A DNA stretch of 5,979 nucleotides, from the NCBI GenBank assembly GCA_003249275.1, contig QKJO01000042.1, positions 1 to 5,979 of the forward strand, in the 5' to 3' direction. Below, one piece after another: positions 1-5,915 of this stretch; within the stretch, counting starts at the first letter, position 1, and the number at the start of each line of letters is the position of its first letter. The stretch is from Spirochaetaceae bacterium. GTDB lineage: Bacteria; Spirochaetota; Spirochaetia; Spirochaetales_E; Spirochaetaceae_B. The position numbers and the translations under genes are program-made. Below the pieces are notes generated by a model. The model had not been told where the DNA came from, searched no databases, and worked only from the letters and a program-made list of their open reading frames with translations.

Positions 1-371
1 GTAATCGAATCATAACGGAATCCTGGTGCTTCGTATTTCAGAACACAGCTGTTTGAATAGTAGAGCATGAACTCCAGGGGTTCTATCCCGATCCGCCTGT
101 CTGCAGCGTTTCGGACAACCCCCTTATAGGAAACCCGGAAAACCCTGAGATCGGCATCGTATTCGCTCACTCCCGTTCTGTTGTCCAGATGGAGAGTAAC
201 GTCCTGGAGAGTCGAGAATCCATGCTCTTTGGGAAATTCCACAGAGAGTGTATTATCGGGAGAAAGGCGGTACAGGGCCACATAGGAGATGAGTTTTCCG
301 TTCCTGAATCCACTGATGATAGTAATGCCTCTGGACGGCAGAGCATCCAGAAGCCTATTAATTTTGTTCAT
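1..371 (-). CDS. Unrecognised protein, N-terminal 123 codons (runs off the left edge)
   Basis: An open frame of 123 codons starts at the ATG at 371-369 and reaches the window edge without a stop. An in-frame TGA (374-372) lies directly upstream, so this ATG is the earliest possible start. The protein begins MNKINRLLDALPSRGITIIS and then looks beta-rich, with short alternating hydrophobic stretches (for example around ISYVALYRLS and ADLRVFRVSYKGVV). I see no signal peptide, membrane segment, helix-turn-helix or Walker motif in the visible part. An RNAADRR stretch near residue 88 loosely recalls the Arg-rich motif of PilZ c-di-GMP domains, but the spacing is wrong and I do not assign it. There is no Shine-Dalgarno sequence, and the predicted transcription start falls at the ATG, so it may be translated from a leaderless mRNA. 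It probably forms its own transcription unit downstream of the flavoenzyme operon. No function is assigned. Confidence 0.72.
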   Translation of the reverse strand, partial: MNKINRLLDALPSRGITIISGFRNGKLISYVALYRLSPDNTLSVEFPKEHGFSTLQDVTLHLDNRTGVSEYDADLRVFRVSYKGVVRNAADRRIGIEPLEFMLYYSNSCVLKYEAPGFRYDSI

Positions 372-377
372 TCAAAA

Positions 378-407
378 ATTATAGTGAACCGGAACGTCCC
401 GATTCAA
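378..407 (-). promoter_or_regulatory. Sigma-70-type promoter for the left-edge gene
   Basis: Read on the minus strand, a TTGAAT -35 element (407-402), an 18-bp spacer and a perfect TATAAT -10 element (383-378) lie in the 63-bp gap after the flavoprotein gene. The expected start, about seven bases after the -10 box, falls at or within two bases of the A of the ATG at 371. The -10 match is perfect and the -35 matches four of six positions. The call rests on sequence resemblance and position only. Confidence 0.6.
385..406 (-). repeat. 22-bp inverted repeat inside the promoter (candidate operator or weak hairpin)
   Basis: On the minus strand TGAATCGG (406-399) and CCGGTTCA (392-385) are inverted copies with one mismatch (a G-U wobble in RNA) around a six-base centre GACGTT. 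The element starts inside the -35 box and ends one base short of the -10 box. A protein bound here would block RNA polymerase, so an operator is plausible. As RNA it would be an 8-bp stem followed, after six bases, by five U residues, so it could also act as a weak terminator for the operon ending at 435. The sequence cannot separate these two roles. Confidence 0.5.
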
Positions 408-434
408 GACCCTGTGGGAAGAACCGCAGCCGGA

Positions 435-2423
435 TCAGTCAAAAACGGATCTGTCCAGATAACGGGACCAGATTTTTTCAAACCAGAATTCACTCTCCGG
501 TATTGACCGGCAGGGAATCCATTTCATTACCGGCTCACTGCTCTTTTCCGATTTTCTGAGAACCTGCATTTCGGACCTCAGTGCCGGAGAATCCTCCCGG
601 ACCTTCCAGTCCAGCATATCATGGAGTCGTCCTCCCCGGTCCGACATGACCAGATAGGAACCCCGGCTCCCGCCTCCCCGGCGCATATAGTCTCCCGCAG
701 CTGCCAGATAGAACCAGTGCGCCAGCGCCAGGTGCCTCTGCTTCATCAGATGGGGAAGTTTTGTTCTGACCGTTCTCAAGCTGTCAAAGCGTAGATACTG
801 GTCTTTTGCATCCCGGCAGGCTTCTTCAATCTTCGAAGGATCACGGACTACCGCCCCGAAGCGGCTCATCCTCGACTGCAGTTCCTGCTGGTAGTGTCTG
901 CCGTTTCCGTCGTCCATGCCTGATGCGACAGTCTCCATCAAAGTAATCATCTCCCGGGCCGCGGCGGCGGCTTCCGTCCGGGCCTCTTCGATGTCCAGAG
1001 AGTAAGCGCTGTAGGCTCCGGCGATCTTCTGACTGGCTCTGAAGGCGCCGACCTGTCCCGAATTCAGGGCTGTTCCGCCCGGTCTGTAAACGCCGTGGCT
1101 GCCGTTCACCTCTCCCACCGGGAAAAGGCGGCTGATATTTGTAGACTCCCACCAGGCGTCTCCCGCCAGACCGCCGTTGTTGTGCTGGGCACAAACGGCA
1201 ATCTGCAGGGGTTCGGACTCGAGGTTTATACCGTGGTCGTGATAGAGCCTGATCGCCTGGGGATTGAGCTGCCTGAGTCTCTCTATGGGGGTGAGACCGG
1301 TCAGTCCGGAATTATCCCAGTACTCGGAGGCCTCATCGGAAAGGCAGTCCCGGCTGAATGTGCCGAGTCTGCTGTTCCCTTCCGGGTTGCCTCTGAAATC
1401 CATATAGACTTCCCGACCCAGAATTTCGATTTCCCTGTAGATGAGAAGATCGATGAGGGAAGAGCCTTCATTCCTGATCTTTTCAGGATCAAAGGGCCAT
1501 TGATACCCCTTCAGAAAGATGGCACGGGAGAGGGATTTCATGGAAGGGAAGTAATCATTAAGAAACGGGTAGCTTTGCCCGGTCACGGGATCACGGCTGT
1601 AGTAGGAGGGGATGACCTGCTGGTAGCTGCCCGACAGATTCCATCTGAATTTGACCGATCCTATGCCGAACTGCGACTCGGTCAGATTCACCGCCTCCGC
1701 ACCGATCTCAAGAGCCAGACCGATGCCTCCCGTATGGGCGGGGGGATAGACCGAGGAGGCATACATGCCGCCGGGTCCGCCCAGACCGAAGATCATATTT
1801 TCACAGAGAAAGATTTTCATTCCGAAACAGGAGGAATCGAGTTCCTTTTTGTCCAGAACCACAGCCCCGGCGACCCTGTCTCCCGAGCGGATCAGCCTGA
1901 TGCAGTCATGATGGTCGTAAACGGGAATCTTCAGAAGTTCCGTCTCCCGTTCCAGCACTTCCACCATGACTTTGGATGTATAAGGACCCAGCGAGGTGCC
2001 GCGGCACTGGGGATCATGGTCCGTTTTGTACCCCGTATACCCTCCCCACTCATTGAAAGGAAAAGGGACTCCCATGGATACGAGATTGTAAAACCCGTTC
2101 TCCGAACCCAGGGATTCAACCAGCGCGATATCTCCGTGAACGGCACCGCCCTTGAACAGGGCATTCGCCATCTTGTAGGGAGAATCGGGCTCTTTTGTGG
2201 AGTCTGAAAGTTTGTAATAGGTCTGCTTGTCCGATCCGGTATTTCTGGAGGTACCGCCCTTCATGTTGTCGGTCACGATGCAAAGATCATCCACTCCGGC
2301 CCGTTTCAGTCTGACAGCCGCGGCCAGTGAGGCGGCACCGCTACCGAGAACGAGAGTATGAGTGAAGACCAGGGGGATCTGTCTTCCGTCCAGTTCTAAA
2401 AACCGGTTCTCTGGATGATTCAT
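435..2423 (-). CDS. FAD-dependent oxidoreductase, fumarate reductase/succinate dehydrogenase flavoprotein-like
   Basis: This is a full-length 662-residue soluble flavoprotein of the FAD_binding_2 superfamily (fumarate reductase, succinate dehydrogenase and L-aspartate oxidase relatives). The N-terminal dinucleotide fold is at residues 24-52, with GSGAAS (27-32) where the family usually has GxGxxG. GGTSRNTG follows at 56-63. A GGPGG turn (215-219) and TGGIG (231-235) match the family's second FAD-contact region. QHNNGG (413-418) and GEVNGSHGVYRPGG (437-450) correspond to the family's active-site His and HGxxR segments, so His414, His443 and Arg447 are the candidate substrate residues. SRG at 586-588 matches the C-terminal SRG(A)H region of SdhA/FrdA. 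There is no signal peptide, haem CxxCH or FMN-bind domain, so it should be cytoplasmic. The ATG overlaps the preceding stop (ATGA), and AAGGAG lies 8 nt upstream. It probably reduces or dehydrogenates a carboxylic acid. The substrate is unknown. Confidence 0.87.
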   Translation of the reverse strand: MNHPENRFLELDGRQIPLVFTHTLVLGSGAASLAAAVRLKRAGVDDLCIVTDNMKGGTSRNTGSDKQTYYKLSDSTKEPDSPYKMANALFKGGAVHGDIALVESLGSENGFYNLVSMGVPFPFNEWGGYTGYKTDHDPQCRGTSLGPYTSKVMVEVLERETELLKIPVYDHHDCIRLIRSGDRVAGAVVLDKKELDSSCFGMKIFLCENMIFGLGGPGGMYASSVYPPAHTGGIGLALEIGAEAVNLTESQFGIGSVKFRWNLSGSYQQVIPSYYSRDPVTGQSYPFLNDYFPSMKSLSRAIFLKGYQWPFDPEKIRNEGSSLIDLLIYREIEILGREVYMDFRGNPEGNSRLGTFSRDCLSDEASEYWDNSGLTGLTPIERLRQLNPQAIRLYHDHGINLESEPLQIAVCAQHNNGGLAGDAWWESTNISRLFPVGEVNGSHGVYRPGGTALNSGQVGAFRASQKIAGAYSAYSLDIEEARTEAAAAAREMITLMETVASGMDDGNGRHYQQELQSRMSRFGAVVRDPSKIEEACRDAKDQYLRFDSLRTVRTKLPHLMKQRHLALAHWFYLAAAGDYMRRGGGSRGSYLVMSDRGGRLHDMLDWKVREDSPALRSEMQVLRKSEKSSEPVMKWIPCRSIPESEFWFEKIWSRYLDRSVFD

Positions 2424-3793
2424 GAAGAAGACTCCTTCTGCCGGGCTGCATTCCTTCCCTTCTGAAGTTCGTCCTTGTAGATATCACCGTCCCGCACGGG
2501 ACAGCCGTTGCAGCCTTCCACATCCTTCATGATCTGAGAACAGAGGGAGCAGGCGATGCAGCATTTTTTCCGGTCCATCCGGCCTGTAGCCAGTATGTCG
2601 GAAACCGAGTCGGGATAGGCAAAGCTTCCCCGTCCCTGTCCGACCAGTTGGCACCAGCCCTCTTTGACGAGACCGGCGGCCACCTGGGGAAAGAAATCCC
2701 TGAGCCATCCCAGAGCCGCCGTAACGACGGGAACCGGGCCCAGCTCCTGCTGCAGCAGTCTTCCTGTGTTCTGGAACCTGACGATTCCCTCCAGGGGGTG
2801 TTCGGGAGGCAGAGGCGCACCGGCGACGGGATTGTTGAAGGGTCTGTTCATATAGGGAGCGGACCGGGGATAGCCGAGTGAAAAATTGAATACGGGCATA
2901 CCGGCCAGTTCAGTCAGTTCACGGGCAAAACGGAGAGGTTCGGAAAGGTCCATGCGGAGACTCCCCTCTTTCTCCTCCACACCCCAACCGTAGGGATAGG
3001 GAGAGGGTTCATGCATTGTCAGTCTGGCCGTTACAAAATGATCAGATCCGAGGACCTGAGAGATCGATTCGGTGCACTCCCTGACAAAGCGGGTCCTGTT
3101 TTCATAGCTTCCGCCGAATCTGCCGGGACGGGTATGGGCACAGAGCATTTCGCCTGTAAGATACCCGTGAACGGCCTTCATCTCCACTCCGTCGAAGCCG
3201 GCTTCCGCCGCCAGACGGCTGCTTTCAATAAAATGATCTTTCAGAAACTCAAGTTCATCATCCGAAACAAGAGGATAGGATTCATCCAGCCCCAGAACCT
3301 TGTCCAGACCCGGATTATGATGGATCAGTACGGGCTCGGGAGTCCCGGAAGGTTTGCTCCACCGGCCGGAGTGAGCCAGCTGAAGCACAAGAACGATCTC
3401 ATGCCCCCAGTCTTTCAGGGCCGTCTCTCTTGTCTGGCGGGTCAGTTCCTTCCATACAGACAGATTGTCCTTCGTCAGCATGAGCTGACGGGGATTGCTT
3501 CTCCCTTCGGGCACAACCACGGCGGCTTCAAACCAGATCAGCCCCGCTCCGCCGGCGGCAAAGCGTTTGTATCTCCGGAAGGTGAGTTCCGAAGGAGCCG
3601 AAGTCAGGGGATCCGCATCGATGCCTTCCATGGGCTGGACGACGAATCTGTTGGGCAGAGTCCATTTCCCGATCTCCACCCGGTCTCCCAGGATGGATGT
3701 ATCATTGCTGAAAGGCAGTGAAAGACCCAGATCTTTCAGCTTTGCTTTCAGCGCCTCTTCATCGGCAAGATTGAACCGTTCAAATTCTGACAT
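2420..3793 (-). CDS. Old Yellow Enzyme-family NADH:flavin oxidoreductase with a C-terminal [4Fe-4S] motif
   Basis: This is a 457-residue cytoplasmic TIM-barrel flavoprotein of the OYE / 2,4-dienoyl-CoA reductase / trimethylamine dehydrogenase group. FMN-site motifs are present: LPNRFVVQPMEG (46-57), QLAHSGR (138-144), an Arg in TARLTM (257) and GQGRGS (385-390). The catalytic segment reads VEMKAVHGYL (203-212), with His209 and Tyr211 kept but Lys206 where YqjM-type enzymes have His. The C-terminus holds C412-x2-C415-x2-C418-x12-C431, the cluster spacing of trimethylamine dehydrogenase, plus extra Cys411 and Cys428. The protein stops 26 residues later, so the FAD/NAD(P)H-binding half of 2,4-dienoyl-CoA reductases (usually about 650 residues in all) is missing. 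The chosen ATG (3793) follows GAGGA by 5 nt; an in-frame ATG at 3871 lies deep inside tctA and lacks support. The gene overlaps tctA by 14 nt and the next gene by 4 nt. It is probably an ene-reductase or demethylase-type enzyme of unknown substrate. Confidence 0.88.
   Translation of the reverse strand: MSEFERFNLADEEALKAKLKDLGLSLPFSNDTSILGDRVEIGKWTLPNRFVVQPMEGIDADPLTSAPSELTFRRYKRFAAGGAGLIWFEAAVVVPEGRSNPRQLMLTKDNLSVWKELTRQTRETALKDWGHEIVLVLQLAHSGRWSKPSGTPEPVLIHHNPGLDKVLGLDESYPLVSDDELEFLKDHFIESSRLAAEAGFDGVEMKAVHGYLTGEMLCAHTRPGRFGGSYENRTRFVRECTESISQVLGSDHFVTARLTMHEPSPYPYGWGVEEKEGSLRMDLSEPLRFARELTELAGMPVFNFSLGYPRSAPYMNRPFNNPVAGAPLPPEHPLEGIVRFQNTGRLLQQELGPVPVVTAALGWLRDFFPQVAAGLVKEGWCQLVGQGRGSFAYPDSVSDILATGRMDRKKCCIACSLCSQIMKDVEGCNGCPVRDGDIYKDELQKGRNAARQKESSS
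2432..2437 (-). promoter_or_regulatory. Ribosome binding site of the FAD flavoprotein gene
   Basis: AAGGAG lies 8 nt before the ATG at 2423-2421 and within the last codons of the upstream oxidoreductase gene. Together with the ATGA overlap it fixes the start and implies translational coupling. Confidence 0.85.
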
Positions 3794-5297
3794 CTTCTTC
3801 CTCGTCAACGCACTCTGTTTTCGGTTTGCGGAACAGTTTAATAACGGAAGGACCGGCGAGGATGGCCACAACCATGATCAGGAAAAAGAGACTGAATGGT
3901 CTTGTTACGAAGGTGGACCAGTCTCCCTTGGAGAGCATCAGCGACCGCCTCAGATTCGTCTCGAACAGAGGTCCGAGGATCATTCCCAGGATGATGGGCG
4001 CCACGGAAAAGTGAACCTGTTTCAGCAGGAATCCCACAATACCGGCTATGATCAGAACACCGATATCGAACATGGAATTGTTGATGGCATAAGACCCGAC
4101 AAGACAGAAAACGAAGACCGCCGGAATCAGATACTTCTTCCTTACCGTAATGAGTCTGCTGAAGACCCTGGCACCGGCAAGACCGATGATAAGCATGAAC
4201 ACAACGGACAGCAGAAGACTGATAAAGATGGATGAAACGAAAGGCATCTGCTGCTGAAAGAGGATGGGGCCGGGTCTGAGTCCCTGGATGATAAGACCGC
4301 CCATGAGTACGGCCGTCATCGGGTCTCCGGGAATTCCGAGGGTCATCATGGGAATCAGAGCCCCTCCGGTACTGGCATTGTTGGCCGCTTCGGGGGCGGC
4401 GACGCCGTCGATGACTCCCGTTCCCAGCAGGTCGCGGTTCTTGCTGAATTTTTTCTCCTGACCATAGGCCACAAGGGAGGCGATGGAACCGCCGGCTGCC
4501 GGAATGGCGCCGATCAGGGTACCGATCACGGATGAGCGGAGGATATTGGGCATCAGCCGTTTCACGTCCTTCATACTGGGAAGGACTTTGTTCAGTTTCT
4601 GGGCGACCACATGGTGATGGTCATTTTTGGCAATCTGGTTGAACATCTCTGCCAGGCCGTACACACCGATCATAACAGGGATGCTGTCGATACCGTCCAG
4701 GAGCTCGGCCGTACCGAAGACCATCCTGGGATAGCTGGTGATGGGATCGAGGCCGAAAGTACCCAGAATAAGGCCCAGCACGCCTCCGATCAATCCCTTG
4801 ACCGTTGATCCCGGACTGATGATGGCGATGATGCTGAGACCGATCAGGGTGATGCCCACATACTCCTCGGCACTGAATTTCAGGGCGATACCCGCCACAA
4901 GAGGTGCGGCGATGCAGAGCACGATGACGCTGAAAAAACCGCCCAGGGCGGAAGAGACTGTGGAGATTCCGATGGCTTCGCCCGCCCTGCCCTTCTGACA
5001 CAGTGGGTAACCGTCGAAGCTTGTGGCGATTGACGAGGGAGTACCGGGAATATTGATCAGAATGGCGGAAATGGAACCGCCGTAAACCGCTCCGGTATAG
5101 AGTCCGAGGAGGAAGGCGAAGGCGACGACAGGATTCAGCCCGAAGGTAAAGGGGATGAATACGGCAATGGTCATTGTGGCGGTCAGTCCGGGAAGAGCCC
5201 CGAACACGATACCGACCAGAACACCTAAAAATGATGTTACAAACATCATGGGATTGGCAAAGTAATGTAAACCCTGAATATAAAGATCAAAAGACAT
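3780..5297 (-). CDS. tctA: Tripartite tricarboxylate transporter, large membrane subunit TctA
   Basis: This 505-residue, very hydrophobic protein has the usual TctA length and about a dozen likely membrane segments. The first signature region holds GALPGL (33-38) and YGGSISAILINIPGTP (72-87), followed by DGYP (95-98). The second, inverted-repeat half holds GAIPAAGG (263-270), APEAANNASTGGALIP (301-316) and LGIPGDP (320-326). These are the hallmarks of the transport core. In the known systems (Salmonella TctCBA, Bordetella relatives) TctA works with TctB in the inner membrane, and a periplasmic TctC protein delivers citrate or another organic acid using the ion gradient. The last residues form an acidic tail (DEEED). 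The start ATG has AAGGA 8 nt upstream. It is separated from tctB by an unusually structured 132-nt gap and overlaps the downstream oxidoreductase gene by 14 nt, which ties import to those enzymes. The substrate cannot be read from the sequence. Confidence 0.96.
   Translation of the reverse strand: MSFDLYIQGLHYFANPMMFVTSFLGVLVGIVFGALPGLTATMTIAVFIPFTFGLNPVVAFAFLLGLYTGAVYGGSISAILINIPGTPSSIATSFDGYPLCQKGRAGEAIGISTVSSALGGFFSVIVLCIAAPLVAGIALKFSAEEYVGITLIGLSIIAIISPGSTVKGLIGGVLGLILGTFGLDPITSYPRMVFGTAELLDGIDSIPVMIGVYGLAEMFNQIAKNDHHHVVAQKLNKVLPSMKDVKRLMPNILRSSVIGTLIGAIPAAGGSIASLVAYGQEKKFSKNRDLLGTGVIDGVAAPEAANNASTGGALIPMMTLGIPGDPMTAVLMGGLIIQGLRPGPILFQQQMPFVSSIFISLLLSVVFMLIIGLAGARVFSRLITVRKKYLIPAVFVFCLVGSYAINNSMFDIGVLIIAGIVGFLLKQVHFSVAPIILGMILGPLFETNLRRSLMLSKGDWSTFVTRPFSLFFLIMVVAILAGPSVIKLFRKPKTECVDEEEDVRI
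3799..3803 (-). promoter_or_regulatory. Ribosome binding site of the OYE-type gene, inside the tctA coding end
   Basis: GAGGA lies 5 nt before the ATG at 3793-3791. The same bases encode Glu codons of the acidic TctA tail (VDEEEDVRI). It supports choosing 3793 over the in-frame ATG at 3871. Confidence 0.7.
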
Positions 5298-5305
5298 TTT
5301 ATCAT

Positions 5306-5310
5306 TCCTT
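5306..5310 (-). promoter_or_regulatory. Ribosome binding site of tctA
   Basis: AAGGA lies 8 nt before the ATG at 5297-5295. It sits 7 nt downstream of the last stem-loop of the tctB-tctA gap, so folding or protein binding there could affect ribosome access. Confidence 0.75.
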
Positions 5311-5317
5311 CTTTCAA

Positions 5318-5346
5318 TTACCGGGGTATGATATTCACCCTGGTAA
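5318..5346 (-). repeat. Imperfect inverted repeat (9 bp arms) just upstream of the tctA ribosome binding site
   Basis: On the minus strand TTACC-A-GGGT (5346-5337) pairs with ACCC-C-GGTAA (5327-5318), giving nine base pairs with one A-C mismatch around a nine-base loop. It is the longest symmetric element in the gap. It could be an RNA stem-loop that tunes tctA expression or a DNA operator. No U-run follows it, so it is not an ordinary intrinsic terminator. Confidence 0.55.
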
Positions 5347-5356
5347 GGATTTTATC

Positions 5357-5372
5357 GAAGCCGAAGGGCTTC
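5357..5372 (-). repeat. Perfect 6-bp stem-loop in the tctB-tctA gap
   Basis: GAAGCC (5372-5367) and GGCTTC (5362-5357) form a perfect stem with a four-base loop. On the minus (transcribed) strand it is followed by GATAAAATCC, which has no U-tract, so it should not terminate the operon. On the plus strand the same stem is followed by TTTTCT and resembles a weak terminator for antisense transcription. Confidence 0.5.
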
Positions 5373-5407
5373 TTTTCTATCCAGGCTGACGGACAGCACT
5401 GAAGGGT

Positions 5408-5425
5408 TTCCGATCAGGACCGGAA
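5408..5425 (-). repeat. Stem-loop just after the tctB stop codon
   Basis: TTCCGG (5425-5420) pairs with TCGGAA (5413-5408), six pairs including one G-U, around a six-base loop. It begins four bases after the tctB stop codon. No U-run follows. It may protect the tctB 3' end or mark an mRNA processing site; the role is inferred. Confidence 0.4.
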
Positions 5426-5429
5426 GGTC

Positions 5430-5915
5430 TCAGATAAGAAATCCCTGGGGAAAAGGGATATGGAGGAAGATTTTGAACACAAGATACATAATGACCGTAA
5501 TCGAAAGGGATATGATCAGAATGACGACGATGTTCTTTTTGAAATCCTCCGACAGCGCCGAGATCATGACGAATATGAACACGAAGGCGGCAACCGCAAA
5601 ACCGAGATATTCCAGACAGAAAGGATAAATGATGAGCATGCCCAGGGTCAGGAGGAACAATTTTCCGCCTTTTGTTTTCAGCAGGGCTTTTTTCTGAACG
5701 GGAGGACAGTCCTCCTGTTCCGGTTTCTTTTTAACGGTTTCGAACATGAGAAGCACCGAAAGCAGTGCCAGAACGACAGAGAGCAGTCTGGGATAAAATC
5801 CGGGACTGAGCACCAGAGACACTCCCGCCTTGACGGGGAAAGTTGATGCGTAGGTATAGAGTACGACAGCAATTACCAGAAAGCAGATACTTGCAGCCAG
5901 ATCTTTTTTATTCAT
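5430..5915 (-). CDS. tctB: Tripartite tricarboxylate transporter, small membrane subunit TctB
   Basis: This 161-residue membrane protein has the usual TctB size. It shows about four to five hydrophobic segments (roughly residues 7-24, 44-58, 86-100, 104-120 and 128-150) with a charged loop at 61-85. The SPGFYPRL stretch (37-44) matches the family's (G)PGFFP motif after the first membrane segment, and the end (FKIFLHIPFPQG) matches the family's LP-x-G C-terminus. TctB is the poorly conserved partner of TctA in the inner membrane. I chose the ATG at 5915, 11 nt after AGGAG. The in-frame GTG at 5927 would add four residues but overlaps the ribosome binding site itself. In most systems tctC precedes tctB. 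Only about 60 bases are visible upstream, so its presence cannot be judged. Confidence 0.9.
   Translation of the reverse strand: MNKKDLAASICFLVIAVVLYTYASTFPVKAGVSLVLSPGFYPRLLSVVLALLSVLLMFETVKKKPEQEDCPPVQKKALLKTKGGKLFLLTLGMLIIYPFCLEYLGFAVAAFVFIFVMISALSEDFKKNIVVILIISLSITVIMYLVFKIFLHIPFPQGFLI

Noticed and set aside
189..506. 105-codon plus-strand open frame across the left gap
   Set aside because: It runs antisense to the partial gene, the promoter and the flavoprotein end, and lacks protein-like character. The minus-strand frame has a promoter and a clean start.
1095..2207. 370-codon plus-strand open frame
   Set aside because: It lies wholly antisense to the flavoprotein gene, whose conserved FAD and active-site motifs are clear. 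The translated product resembles no family and has no ribosome site that I can see.
3794..3871. Upstream in-frame ATG extending the OYE-type protein by 26 residues
   Set aside because: The extension lies inside the tctA membrane-segment coding sequence, has no ribosome site and does not look like an OYE N-terminus, whereas 3793 follows GAGGA.
3011..4235. Two long plus-strand open frames (236 and 246 codons)
   Set aside because: Both are antisense shadows of the OYE-type and tctA genes and also overlap each other. Their products are low-complexity in character with no recognisable motif.
5357..5380. Plus-strand intrinsic terminator (stem followed by TTTTCT)
   Set aside because: No plus-strand gene leads into it, the stem is only six pairs and the T-run is short. 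I kept it only as a stem-loop of the minus-strand mRNA.
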